A stretch of DNA of 64,000 nt from Yinghuangia seranimata (GTDB lineage Bacteria > Actinomycetota > Actinomycetes > Streptomycetales > Streptomycetaceae), in contig NZ_JASAOI010000031.1 in the NCBI RefSeq assembly GCF_029953285.1, positions 1 to 64,000 of the forward strand. The letters are read 5' to 3'. The notes under the pieces were generated by a model, which searched no databases, was not told the origin of the DNA, and saw nothing but the letters and a program-made list of their open reading frames with translations. Made by a program: the position numbers and the translations under genes. Position 1 is the stretch's first letter. Every line of letters begins with the position of its first letter. Positions 15,541-24,022 of this stretch are shown here, in pieces.

Positions 15541-17505
15541 TCAGCCCGCCTGGGCCGCGCACTTGGGCGGGCGCGGCTGGAGCAGCCCCAGCGGGCCCAG
15601 CGTGGCGTCGTAGGCCCGCTGCCAGTCGCCGTTCGCCACGTGCCGGTTCAGCGCCTTGCACACCGCGTTCGCCAGCGCCGTGTCGCCGCGGGTCAGGCCG
15701 ATGCCGTACGGCTCGTCGGAGAACGGGCTGCCGAGCACCCGCAGCTCCGCCGGGTGCTGCGCGACGAAGCCCGCCAGGATCGTGTCGTCGGTGCTGACCG
15801 CGCGGACCTTGTTCTGCAGCAGCTCGTCCACGCACTCCGAGTACTTGCCGCGCTCGGACACCTGCATGGTCGGGAACTTCTGCCGCACCCGTGCCGCGGA
15901 CGTCGACTCGCGCACGACGCACACCGAGCTGCCCGCGAGGTCCTCGGGGCGCTTGGCGTCCTGATCCTCCTTGCGCACCAGGAAGTCCTGCCCCGCGACG
16001 TAGTACGGGCCCGCGAACGACACGCGCGTGAGCCGGTCCGGGTTGATCGTGTAACTCGCCACCACCAGGTCGACCTGGCCCGACGCTATCCGGTACTCGC
16101 GGCCCTGCGTCTCGACGTCGACGAACCGGATCCGGTTGGCGAAGCCCAGGTCGGCGGCCACCATGCGGGCGATCTCGTCGTCGAAGCCCGCGTACTGGCC
16201 GTCCGCGCCCTTCTCGCTCAGGCCCGGCTGGTCCGGCTTCACGCCGACGATGACGTAGCCGCGCTGCACCATCGCCTTGAACGTCTCCGACCGCGCCTTG
16301 ACGTCGGCCAGCGGATCGTCCTTGCCGTCCTTGCCGACCGCGCTGATGACCGCGACGGTCACCGCGATCAGCACCAGCGCGACGACCGCGCCGATGACCG
16401 CGTACAGGCGCCGCTTGCGCGACCGCGGCGCGCCACCGCCTGCGCCGCCGTCGCCGGCACCGCCTCGCGTGGCACCGGAACCGCCTCCCGCGCCCTCCTG
16501 AGGGCCGCTGGGGCCGTCCCCGGCCCACGTCGGCTCCACGGGGGCCGCGCCGCCCGCCGGCTTACGAGGCGAGGGCAGCACCTCGCCGCCCCACGTGGGG
16601 GCGAGCCCGTCCTGTATGACGCGGGTGAGAAGCTCCTCGGCCTCCTTGGCGTCCATCCGCGCCACGGGGTCCTTGCGCAGCAGGCCCAGCACGACCGGCT
16701 CCAGGTCGCCCGCGTACCGCGGCGGATGCGGGTCGTGGCGCACGACCGCCTCGACGACCTCCACCGGCGACGCGCGCGAGAACGGCGGACGGCCCTCGAC
16801 GATCTCGTACAGCGTCGCGCCGAGCGACCACAGGTCCGACGCCGGGTCCAGCGGCGTCGCGGCACTGGTGCTCATCGTCGCCGCGTCGGCGCCCGGCACG
16901 TCCTCCGGCCTGCCCGCCGTGAAGCGTTCGGCGCGCTCGGGGGCGAGATAGCCGGGCGTGCCCAGCAGTTCGCCGACCTGCGTCACCTGCGGGGCGTCCG
17001 CGAACGTCGCGATGCCGAAGTCGGTGAGCACCACCCGGCCGTCGAGGCCCAGCAGCACGTTCGCCGGCTTCACGTCCCGGTGCAGAACCCCCTTGGCGTG
17101 CGCCGCCCGCAGCGCGCGCAGCACGTCCAGGCCGATCCGCGCCGCCTCGGCGAACTCCAGCCGGCCCTCACTGCGGATCACCTCGGCCAGCGACCGCGAG
17201 ATCACCAGCTCCATGACGATCCACGGCCGGCCGTCCTCCTCGAACACGTCGTGGACGGTCACCACGTTCTCGTGCCGGATCCGCGCCGCGGCGGTCGCCT
17301 CGCGCTTGCTGCGCTCCAGCCACGAGCGCTGCGCGGCCTCGTCCAACGAAGGCGGCAGCAACAGCTCCTTGACGGCGACCTCGCGCCCCAGCGCGGTGTC
17401 CACGGCGAGCCACACCTCGCCCATGCCGCCCCGGCCCAGACTGCGGCTCAGGCGGTACCGCTGGTTCAGCACACGGCCGACATCGCCTTCGGACACGGCG
17501 GTCAC
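15541..17505 (-). CDS. Ser/Thr protein kinase fused to a glutamate-binding (SBP family 3) domain
   Basis: 654 residues. Residues 17-295 are a Hanks-type kinase: GRGGMGEVW, Lys46 (VAVKEL), HRD at 142-144 with Asp144, DFG with Asp162, and DLWSLGATLYE. A Pro/Gly-rich juxtamembrane stretch (about 305-365) precedes one membrane helix (about 367-390). Residues 400-650, outside the cell, are a solute-binding domain close to GluB: VSFAGPYYV and AVSTDDTILAGF match GluB almost word for word. The design implies a receptor kinase that senses an amino acid, probably glutamate or aspartate, and phosphorylates cytosolic targets. The gene converges on the histidine kinase and is near gluABCD. A target such as a GarA/OdhI-like protein is speculative. 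Confidence 0.93.
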   Translation of the reverse strand: MTAVSEGDVGRVLNQRYRLSRSLGRGGMGEVWLAVDTALGREVAVKELLLPPSLDEAAQRSWLERSKREATAAARIRHENVVTVHDVFEEDGRPWIVMELVISRSLAEVIRSEGRLEFAEAARIGLDVLRALRAAHAKGVLHRDVKPANVLLGLDGRVVLTDFGIATFADAPQVTQVGELLGTPGYLAPERAERFTAGRPEDVPGADAATMSTSAATPLDPASDLWSLGATLYEIVEGRPPFSRASPVEVVEAVVRHDPHPPRYAGDLEPVVLGLLRKDPVARMDAKEAEELLTRVIQDGLAPTWGGEVLPSPRKPAGGAAPVEPTWAGDGPSGPQEGAGGGSGATRGGAGDGGAGGGAPRSRKRRLYAVIGAVVALVLIAVTVAVISAVGKDGKDDPLADVKARSETFKAMVQRGYVIVGVKPDQPGLSEKGADGQYAGFDDEIARMVAADLGFANRIRFVDVETQGREYRIASGQVDLVVASYTINPDRLTRVSFAGPYYVAGQDFLVRKEDQDAKRPEDLAGSSVCVVRESTSAARVRQKFPTMQVSERGKYSECVDELLQNKVRAVSTDDTILAGFVAQHPAELRVLGSPFSDEPYGIGLTRGDTALANAVCKALNRHVANGDWQRAYDATLGPLGLLQPRPPKCAAQAG

Positions 17506-17626
17506 GCCCTCCTCCCGGGTGCGACAGGGCGTTCTGACAGGGGGTCAGAGTCTAGAAGCCCACCAAACCGTCGATTCAGGCCCCCAGCATGTTGCATCGG
17601 ACGCTCTACGCGCGACGTCGTCCGCA

Positions 17627-18628
17627 TCACGGTTTTGCCGAGCGGTACCAAAGCCGGGCGCCGTCGTGCAGCGGCAGCGGCGGATCCGTGAAGATCGCCG
17701 TCCGCGGATCAACCAACTGGGCGGCGTGCACCACGCTGCCGATGGCCTCGCGGTTGCCCATCACCGTGCCCGTGACCCGTCGGATCAGCCCCGTGTCCGT
17801 GTCCGCGCGGGTCACCATCAGGTTCGGCACCGCCACCGTGGGGACCTCGACCCCGCCGCTGTAGGCGTCCGACGGGATGACGGCCTCGCGGTACACCTGG
17901 CCGTACTGCTCGCGCAGCCGCTTGGCGATGTCCCCGAGCGGGACGAACTTCACCTCCGCCTGGCCCGCCAGGTCAGTCACCGCGCCGGTCGGCAGGCCGC
18001 CGGACCAGAAGAACGCGTCCACCTGCCGGTCCCGCAGCTGCGAGGCCGCGTCCCCGATGCCCAGGCGCACCGGCACCAGGTCGCGCTCGGCGTCCATGCC
18101 CTGCGTCGCCAGGATCCGCCGCGCGATCAGCTCCACACCCGACCCGGCGGGGCCGATCACCACGCGCAGGCCCTTCAGGTCCTTGACCGACTGCACCGGC
18201 GAGTCCTTGAGGACCACCAGCTGCACGTAGTCGTCGTACAGCCGTGCGATCGCCCGCAGCTGTCCGCGCAGGTCCGCGGGCAGGTTCGCCACCGAGTCGG
18301 CGGTCGCGATGCCGAGCGTGTCCCGCTGGTCGATCACCCGCTCCAGGTTCTCCACGGAGCCGCCGGTTTCGTCGACGGTCACCTTCGAGGAGAGGTCCGC
18401 GGACAGGCGCGGCGCCAGCAGCTGCGCGTACCGGTTGTAGACACCCGTCTTCACGCCGGTCGCTATCGACACCGGCCCGCCGCGGTACGGCGCGTCGTCG
18501 TCCGAACTGATCCACAGACCGCCCGCGAACAGCACAAGCGCGGTCACGAGCACGACCACGACCACCGTCCGGGTGCGGCGCACCGGGACGGTGATGGGGG
18601 TGGTGCCCTGCTGCTGGGCCTGACGCAT
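17627..18628 (-). CDS. TAXI-family solute-binding protein, membrane-tethered orphan
   Basis: 333 residues. One uncleaved N-terminal helix (about 21-43, [18 protein letters not shown]) anchors it; no lipobox Cys. The TAXI domain follows: [61 protein letters not shown] proteins usually bind glutamate, aromatic acids or dicarboxylates for a TRAP transporter, but no TRAP membrane subunit lies in this window. With the histidine kinase and kinase-fusion genes alongside, a periplasmic sensing partner is plausible. Alternatively it feeds a transporter encoded elsewhere. It is transcribed toward the kinase-fusion gene and divergent from miaB. Confidence 0.87.
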   Translation of the reverse strand: MRQAQQQGTTPITVPVRRTRTVVVVVLVTALVLFAGGLWISSDDDAPYRGGPVSIATGVKTGVYNRYAQLLAPRLSADLSSKVTVDETGGSVENLERVIDQRDTLGIATADSVANLPADLRGQLRAIARLYDDYVQLVVLKDSPVQSVKDLKGLRVVIGPAGSGVELIARRILATQGMDAERDLVPVRLGIGDAASQLRDRQVDAFFWSGGLPTGAVTDLAGQAEVKFVPLGDIAKRLREQYGQVYREAVIPSDAYSGGVEVPTVAVPNLMVTRADTDTGLIRRVTGTVMGNREAIGSVVHAAQLVDPRTAIFTDPPLPLHDGARLWYRSAKP

Positions 18629-18680
18629 GCGGGGATCCTGTCCGTGTGGGCCCGGAGACCGCGTAATCTTGGTTCTCGAT

Positions 18681-20165
18681 ATGAGCGCGCGATCCTACGA
18701 GGTGCGCACCTACGGGTGCCAGATGAACGTCCACGACTCCGAGCGGCTGTCCGGCCTGCTGGAGGGCGCGGGCTATGTCCGCGCGGCTGCGGGCGAAGAG
18801 GCCGACGTCGTCGTCTTCAACACCTGCGCCGTGCGGGAGAACGCCGACAACCGGCTGTACGGCAATCTCGGCCACCTCGCGCCGAAGAAGGCCAAACGCC
18901 CCGGCATGCAGATCGCCGTCGGCGGCTGCCTCGCCCAGAAGGACCGCGACACCATCGTCGCCAAGGCCCCGTGGGTCGACGTGGTGTTCGGCACCCACAA
19001 CATCGGCTCGCTGCCGGTGCTGCTGGAGCGCGCCCGCGTCCAGGAAGAGGCGCAGGTCGAGATCCTCGAGTCGCTCGACGTGTTCCCGTCGACGCTGCCC
19101 ACCCGGCGCGAGTCGGCGTACGCGGCCTGGGTGTCGGTCTCCGTCGGCTGCAACAACACGTGCACGTTCTGCATCGTGCCCGCGCTGCGCGGCAAGGAGA
19201 AGGACCGCCGCCCCGGCGACGTCCTCGCCGAGATCGAGGCGCTCGTCGCCGAGGGCGTGATCGAAGTCACGCTGCTCGGCCAGAACGTGAACGCCTACGG
19301 CTCCGACATGGGCGACCGCGAGGCGTTCTCGAAGCTGCTGCGCGCCTGCGGCCAGATCGAGGGCCTCGAGCGCGTCCGCTTCACCTCGCCGCACCCGCGG
19401 GACTTCACCGACGACGTCATCGCCGCGATGGCCGAGACGCCCAACGTCATGCACCAGCTGCACATGCCGCTGCAGTCCGGCTCGGACGACGTGCTGCGCG
19501 CCATGCGGCGCTCCTACCGGCAGGACCGCTACCTCGGCATCATCGAGCGCGTGCGCGCGGCGATGCCCGACGCGGCGATCTCGACCGACATCATCGTGGG
19601 CTTCCCCGGCGAGACCGACGCCGACTTCGAGCAGACCATGCACGTCGTCCGCGAGGCGCGCTTCGCCAACGCGTTCACGTTCCAGTACTCCAAGCGCCCG
19701 GGCACGCCCGCGGCGACGATGGACGGCCAGATCCCCAAGGCCGTCGTCCAGGAGCGCTACGAGCGCCTCGTCGCGCTGCAGGACGAGATCTCGTGGGACG
19801 AGAACAAGCGCCAGGTCGGCCGGACGCTCGAGGTGCTGGTCGCCGAGGGCGAGGGCCGCAAGGACGAGGCCACCGCGCGGCTGTCCGGGCGTGCCCCCGA
19901 CAACCGCCTGGTGCACTTCGAGCGCCCGGCGGAGGACGTCCGCCCCGGCGACGTCGCGACCGTCGAGATCACCTACGCCGCCCCGCACCACCTGCTCGCG
20001 GAGGGCCCGACCCTGGCCGTCCGCCGCACGCGCGCGGGCGACGCATGGGAGCGCCGCAGCGGAGCGAAGACGGCCCCGGCGGCGCCTGGAGTTCTCCTCG
20101 GAATCCCGAAGATCGGCGCCCCGGCCGCAGAGCCGGAGCCCGCGGCGCCCTGCTGTGGGGACTGA
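18681..20165 (+). CDS. miaB: tRNA-2-methylthio-N6-dimethylallyladenosine synthase MiaB
   Basis: 494 residues. Radical-SAM methylthiotransferase: an N-terminal UPF0004 domain binding one iron-sulfur cluster ([28 protein letters not shown]), the radical-SAM CxxxCxxC motif in [13 protein letters not shown], and a C-terminal TRAM domain ([21 protein letters not shown] region). It adds the methylthio group to i6A37 of tRNA made by MiaA, encoded 4 kb downstream. ATG 18681 has no obvious ribosome-binding site and may be leaderless; an upstream in-frame extension to 18627 is possible. About 40 C-terminal residues after the TRAM domain are not conserved. A tandem repeat begins at its last codons. Confidence 0.95.
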   Translation: MSARSYEVRTYGCQMNVHDSERLSGLLEGAGYVRAAAGEEADVVVFNTCAVRENADNRLYGNLGHLAPKKAKRPGMQIAVGGCLAQKDRDTIVAKAPWVDVVFGTHNIGSLPVLLERARVQEEAQVEILESLDVFPSTLPTRRESAYAAWVSVSVGCNNTCTFCIVPALRGKEKDRRPGDVLAEIEALVAEGVIEVTLLGQNVNAYGSDMGDREAFSKLLRACGQIEGLERVRFTSPHPRDFTDDVIAAMAETPNVMHQLHMPLQSGSDDVLRAMRRSYRQDRYLGIIERVRAAMPDAAISTDIIVGFPGETDADFEQTMHVVREARFANAFTFQYSKRPGTPAATMDGQIPKAVVQERYERLVALQDEISWDENKRQVGRTLEVLVAEGEGRKDEATARLSGRAPDNRLVHFERPAEDVRPGDVATVEITYAAPHHLLAEGPTLAVRRTRAGDAWERRSGAKTAPAAPGVLLGIPKIGAPAAEPEPAAPCCGD

Positions 20166-20223
20166 CCCGGGACTGACCCGGGACTGACTCGGGACTGACT
20201 CGGGACTGACTCGGGACTGACCG
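20158..20223. repeat. 11-bp tandem repeat across the miaB stop codon
   Basis: Six consecutive units of GGGACTGACYC (Y = C in the first two, T in the next three, last unit incomplete) run from 20158 to 20223, with a degenerate copy after it. The miaB stop TGA (20163-20165) lies in the first unit. Because 11 is not a multiple of 3 and each unit contains TGA, the array puts stop codons in all three forward frames. Confidence 0.9.
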
Positions 20224-20404
20224 GGCCTGATCCGTGCGGACTGACCGGGGGGCTGATCCGTGAGGTGAGGCCCGCGCGGACAGTACGACGATCACACGCC
20301 CCCTGTGGACAGGCCTGCTCTCCGCTGCCCGCATTCCTGCTGTGCACTGCCGCAGGGGGCGCACAAAACCGGTACGACCATCACGCCGGGCGTGCCCGGC
20401 GCGC

Positions 20405-20995
20405 TCAGGCCTGGCGGTTCCAGCCGGTCATCACCGGTTCGCCGTGTTCGTAGCCGAGCGTTGACACGGCGGCGGTCGCCAGGGCGAACAGGCGGCCGTC
20501 GGTCGGCGGGAGGCCCAGCCACCTGGCGGTGAGCACGCGCAGCACGTGGCCGTGGGCGATCAGCGCGACGTCCTCGTCGGCGGCCAGGATGGGGCGGACG
20601 CGGTCGAGTACGCGGTCGACGCGGGCGCCGACCTTGTCGGCCTGCTCGCCGGGGTGCTCGGCGTCGCCGGGGACCACCCCGTCGCGCCACAGGTACCAGC
20701 CGGGCACGGTCTCGCGGATCTGCGCCGTCGTCAGGCCCTCGTAGCCGCCGTAGTCCCACTCCATCAGGTCCGGGTCGGGCTCGGCGTCCGCGAGTCCGGC
20801 GAGCGCCGCGGTGTCGCGGGCCCGCTGCAGCGGGCTGGTCAGCACGAGGCCGAACCGCCGCCCCGCGACGAGCCGTCCCGCTTCGCGGGCCTGCCGTTCG
20901 CCGTCGGGGGTGAGCGGGAGGTCGGTGCGGCCGGTGTGGCGGCCGTCGCGGCTCCACTCCGTCTCGCCGTGCCGGATGATCGTGAGCTGCGCCAT
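20405..20995 (-). CDS. Histidine phosphatase (phosphoglycerate-mutase-like) family protein
   Basis: 196 residues. The catalytic motif is RHGETEW near the N-terminus (TIIRHGETEWSRDGRHTGRTDLPLT), with the second His in IAHGHVLRVL and Arg/Glu in SPLQRARDTAAL and EWDYGGYEG. Members remove phosphate from sugar phosphates, cobalamin precursors or other metabolites. The DLPLTPDGERQA pattern is common in the acid-phosphatase/GpmB-like group. Only 34 nt separate its start from the divergent extradiol-like gene, so their promoters overlap. Substrate cannot be predicted. Confidence 0.9.
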   Translation of the reverse strand: MAQLTIIRHGETEWSRDGRHTGRTDLPLTPDGERQAREAGRLVAGRRFGLVLTSPLQRARDTAALAGLADAEPDPDLMEWDYGGYEGLTTAQIRETVPGWYLWRDGVVPGDAEHPGEQADKVGARVDRVLDRVRPILAADEDVALIAHGHVLRVLTARWLGLPPTDGRLFALATAAVSTLGYEHGEPVMTGWNRQA

Positions 20996-21029
20996 GAGCC
21001 CATGAGATCACGCCGGGTAGTCTCGTGCC

Positions 21030-21725
21030 GTGCTCGTTGCCGCTGCCGTGTGTCCTCATCCGCCCCTGCTGGTCCCCGAGCTCGCCGCCGGTGCGGCGGG
21101 GGAGTTGGACGTGTTGCGTGCCGCGTGCGACGCCGCCGTCGCGTCGCTGGCCGCCGCCCGTCCCGACCGGGTCGTCGTGGTCGGGACCGGCCCCGAGTCG
21201 GTCGACTACGCGTCGGGCGGCACCGGGTCGTTCGCGCCGCTGGGCGTCGACGTCACGGTGCGCCTCGGCGCCGGGGGAGCCGGCAAGCCGCTTCCACTGT
21301 CGCTGTCGGTCGCCGCGTGGCTGCTCGCCCGCGGGACGGTCGAGGTGCCGGTGTCCGGCCTGGCCGTCGCGCCGGACGCGGACGCCGCCGACTGCCTGGC
21401 GTCCGGCGCCGAACTGGCCGCGGGCGACGAGCGGATCGCGCTGCTGGTGATGGGCGACGGGTCCGCGTGCCGTACGGAGAAGGCGCCCGGGTACCTGGAC
21501 GACCGGGCCGCGGCGTACGACGCCGCGGTGGCCGCCGCGCTGGGCGGGGGAGACGTGCAGGCGCTCGCCGGCCTGGACCCCGAGCTGTCCGACGAACTGT
21601 GGGTCGGGGGCCGGGCCGCCTGGCAGGTCCTGGCGGGCGCGGCGGACGGCGCGGGACTGGCGGCGCGGCTGACGTACGACGACGCCCCTTACGGCGTGGG
21701 CTACTTCGTCGCCGAGTGGCACTGA
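21030..21725 (+). CDS. Class III extradiol-dioxygenase-like protein
   Basis: 231 residues. The N-terminus MLVAAAVCPHPPLLVPELAAGAA has the PHPPLL motif of LigB-like class III extradiol dioxygenases, where His would bind iron. Later parts (RVVVVGTGPES, LLVMGDGSACRTEKAPGYLD, YDDAPYGVGYFVAEWH) fit a subgroup commonly found beside miaA in actinobacteria. The second metal His of the classical enzymes is not obvious to me, so an actual dioxygenase activity is doubtful. GTG start at 21030. Located between miaB and miaA; its function there is unknown. Confidence 0.82.
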   Translation: MLVAAAVCPHPPLLVPELAAGAAGELDVLRAACDAAVASLAAARPDRVVVVGTGPESVDYASGGTGSFAPLGVDVTVRLGAGGAGKPLPLSLSVAAWLLARGTVEVPVSGLAVAPDADAADCLASGAELAAGDERIALLVMGDGSACRTEKAPGYLDDRAAAYDAAVAAALGGGDVQALAGLDPELSDELWVGGRAAWQVLAGAADGAGLAARLTYDDAPYGVGYFVAEWH

Positions 21726-21759
21726 CCGGCTGAGCTCGAGAACGCGCGTCGGGGGGCCC

Positions 21760-21835
21760 CCGGGCGTGCCCGGGGCGCCCCCCCCCCGGGGGTGGGGCGG
21801 GCGGGGGGGGGGGCGGGCGGCCCCCCCCCCCACGC
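21760..21835. repeat. G/C homopolymer tract between convergent genes
   Basis: Runs of C and G up to about 11 nt fill the spacer between two convergent genes, with inverted pairs such as GGGGGGCCCCC. The plus strand around 21788-21820 has at least four G-runs of three or more and could fold as a G-quadruplex. It may serve as a bidirectional terminator. Such tracts are also prone to sequencing error. Confidence 0.7.
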
Positions 21836-21857
21836 CGGGTCTGTCGGACGGACTCCG

Positions 21858-22388
21858 TCAGGCGGGCGGGTTCTCGCCGTCGGAGGGTGCCGCCTCGGGC
21901 GCGGGCTCGGCGGCCTGCGGCGCGTCGTCGGGGGTGTCGTCGATGCCGAGGACGTCCTTGGCCTTCTCCGCGCCCGCGTCGATCTGGTCGCCGTACTTGC
22001 CGCCGGTCTTCTCGTCGACCACGTCCGCGGCCTTGTCGACGGCCTGGGACGCCTTGTCGCCGTGCGGGGCCAGCTTCTCCTTGATGGTGTCCAAGAGACC
22101 CATGTCCTGCTCTCCTTCGGCCTCCCCGGCCGGGGACGCCGGCCTGGGGACTGGTACGAGTGTCGCTTCGGGGGCGCCGTCCGCGGCCTCGGGCGCGGCC
22201 TCGGCCTCGGGTGCGGTCTCGGGCGCGTCCTCGCACCCGTCCGACTTCTGGGCGGGAAGGCAGCACCCGGTCGCGGGCCGCTCCTCGACGAGGGTCCCGA
22301 CGCTTCCGGGCTGCTCCGGCTCCGCGGAAACGGTGTCCTGCGCGGCGGCCGGGCTGGAACCACGCCTGAACCAGTCGAAAACGCCCAT
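21858..22388 (-). CDS. Fusion of a MGVF-type acidic protein and an MT0933-like antitoxin domain
   Basis: 176 residues. Residues 1-94 (MGVFDWFRRGSSPAAAQ, then acidic Ala/Glu/Pro-rich with a TGCCLPAQKSDGC cysteine cluster) resemble a small protein usually encoded alone beside miaA in Streptomyces. Residues 95-145 (MGLLDTIKEKLAPHGDKASQAVDKAADVVDEKTGGKYGDQIDAGAEKAKD) match the MT0933/Rv0909-type antitoxin family. There is no stop between them. An internal ATG at 22106 keeps its own AAGGAG 8 nt upstream, so the antitoxin domain may also be made separately. No toxin gene is adjacent. The domain may simply be a helical stress protein rather than an antitoxin. Confidence 0.7.
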   Translation of the reverse strand: MGVFDWFRRGSSPAAAQDTVSAEPEQPGSVGTLVEERPATGCCLPAQKSDGCEDAPETAPEAEAAPEAADGAPEATLVPVPRPASPAGEAEGEQDMGLLDTIKEKLAPHGDKASQAVDKAADVVDEKTGGKYGDQIDAGAEKAKDVLGIDDTPDDAPQAAEPAPEAAPSDGENPPA

Positions 22389-22537
22389 TTAGTGCTCCTT
22401 GACCCTACGTCGAACGTGACAAACGTGCATGTCGTGCCGCAAGACAACGACTGCGACGCGGGAGCGGTTATGTGACAGGACCGGGCCGTACCGCATCGGG
22501 TGACGGGCGGTAGCCGCAGTTCCGGCAGACTTGTCCC

Positions 22538-23503
22538 GTGAGCGCGCGATCCCTCCCCGAACCCGAGTCCGACCGGCCGCAGGCCTCCGCACCCGACGGT
22601 GCCCGGCCGCGCGTCGTCGCCGTCGTCGGGCCCACCGCGGCCGGCAAGTCCGACCTGGGCGTCGCGCTCGCGCGGGCGCTGGGCGGGGAGGTCGTCAACA
22701 CCGACTCGATGCAGCTGTACCGCGGCATGGACATCGGCACCGCCAAGCTGACCGTTGCCGAACGAGGCGGCGTCCCGCACCACCTGCTGGACGTGTGGGA
22801 CGTGACACGCACCGCCAGCGTCGCCGAGTACCAGCACGACGCCCGCGCCGTCGTCGACGCGCTGCTGGCCGCGGGGCGCACGCCCGTCCTGGTCGGCGGC
22901 TCCGGCCTGTACGTGCGGGCCGTCGTCGACGACCTGGAGTTCCCGGGCACCGACCCGGCCGTCCGCGCGCGCCTCGAACGCGAGCTGGACGCCGAGGGAT
23001 CGGGGGCGCTGCACGCGCGCCTCGCGGGACTCGACCCGGCCGCGGCGACGGCGATCCTGCCGAGCAACGGGCGGCGCATCGTGCGCGCGCTGGAGGTCAT
23101 CGAGATCACCGGCCGCCCGTTCACCGCGACCCTGCCGGGCCCGGTGCCGGTGTACGACTGCGTGCAGATCGGCGTCGACGTCCCGCGCCCGACGCTCGAC
23201 CAGCGCATCGACGCGCGCGTCGAACGCATGTGGCGCGAAGGGCTCGTCGACGAGGTCCGCACCCTCGAGAAGCACGGCCTGCGCGACGGCGTCACCGCCT
23301 CGCGCGCGCTCGGCTACGCCCAGGTCCTGCAGCAACTGGTCGGCGAGATCAGCGAGGCCGACGCGAAGACCGACACCGCCCGCGCCACCCGCCGCTTCGC
23401 CCGCCGCCAGGACACCTGGTTCCGCCGCGACACCCGCGTCCGCTGGCTGGCGTACGACCGCCCTGACCTGGTGGACGAGGCCCTGCGGCAGGTGGCGTTC
23501 TAG
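22538..23503 (+). CDS. miaA: tRNA dimethylallyltransferase MiaA
   Basis: 321 residues. The P-loop is GPTAAGKSDLG near residue 31; DSMQLYRGMDIGTAKLT and VPHHLLDVWD are family hallmarks. It transfers the dimethylallyl group to N6 of A37 in tRNAs reading UNN codons, making the substrate for MiaB. GTG start at 22538. A non-conserved N-terminal leader of about 24 residues precedes the first strand. It is followed by a 519-bp region without a clear gene. Confidence 0.95.
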   Translation: MSARSLPEPESDRPQASAPDGARPRVVAVVGPTAAGKSDLGVALARALGGEVVNTDSMQLYRGMDIGTAKLTVAERGGVPHHLLDVWDVTRTASVAEYQHDARAVVDALLAAGRTPVLVGGSGLYVRAVVDDLEFPGTDPAVRARLERELDAEGSGALHARLAGLDPAAATAILPSNGRRIVRALEVIEITGRPFTATLPGPVPVYDCVQIGVDVPRPTLDQRIDARVERMWREGLVDEVRTLEKHGLRDGVTASRALGYAQVLQQLVGEISEADAKTDTARATRRFARRQDTWFRRDTRVRWLAYDRPDLVDEALRQVAF

Positions 23504-24022
23504 CACCGGGGCCGACGCCGGGGCCGGGCCGCGCAGACCTGCCCGCGTGGCTCGGCCGGGCGGCGGGTCCGCGTCGGGCGGCGCTTGCGCCGACGCGTCT
23601 ACGCGTGACCTGGCCCGCCGCCCGAGCGCGGCGCGGCGCGTGGCGGGCGCGGCGGGACGTCCGTGGCTGCGGCGCACGGTGCACGGCCCGGCCCCGGCCG
23701 CGCCGGAGGTTGACGACGTCGCAGTGTCCTTCATCGGTGGGCGCCGTCTCGGTCGGGCCGGGCGCGCGGCGTTCTCCCTGCGGCCCTCGCCGGGCCGGCC
23801 GCGCCCGGTGTGCCGGCCTCCGGCGCGCGCCGCGAAATACTTCGCCCACGCCTCATCCAACCCCCGTTTTCCGCAAGCCTGTTCGGGCGATCGCGTTCGA
23901 ACGGTCGTTTCGGCTACCCCGATGCGGGTGAACATCCGCCCGGTGCCTCGATTTCGGCTGTGGCGGGTGGGGCGCCGGTGGCACCGTTGATCCGTCGTCG
24001 TCGCGTTCCGGGGGAGGTCGTC
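23504..24022. other. 519-bp intergenic region
   Basis: No supported gene. Several open frames are present but encode Arg/Ala/Pro-rich sequence with no family resemblance, as expected of non-coding high-GC DNA. The right part, about 23840-24000, has lower GC and probably carries the ggt promoter. Confidence 0.5.

Noticed and set aside
15640-17691. A 683-codon plus-strand frame opposite the kinase fusion gene
   Set aside because: Arg/His/Val-rich shadow of a well-supported kinase-SBP gene; no recognisable domain.
20158-20260. Possible CRISPR-like array after miaB
   Set aside because: Units are 11 bp with no unique spacers and no cas genes nearby; it is a simple tandem repeat.
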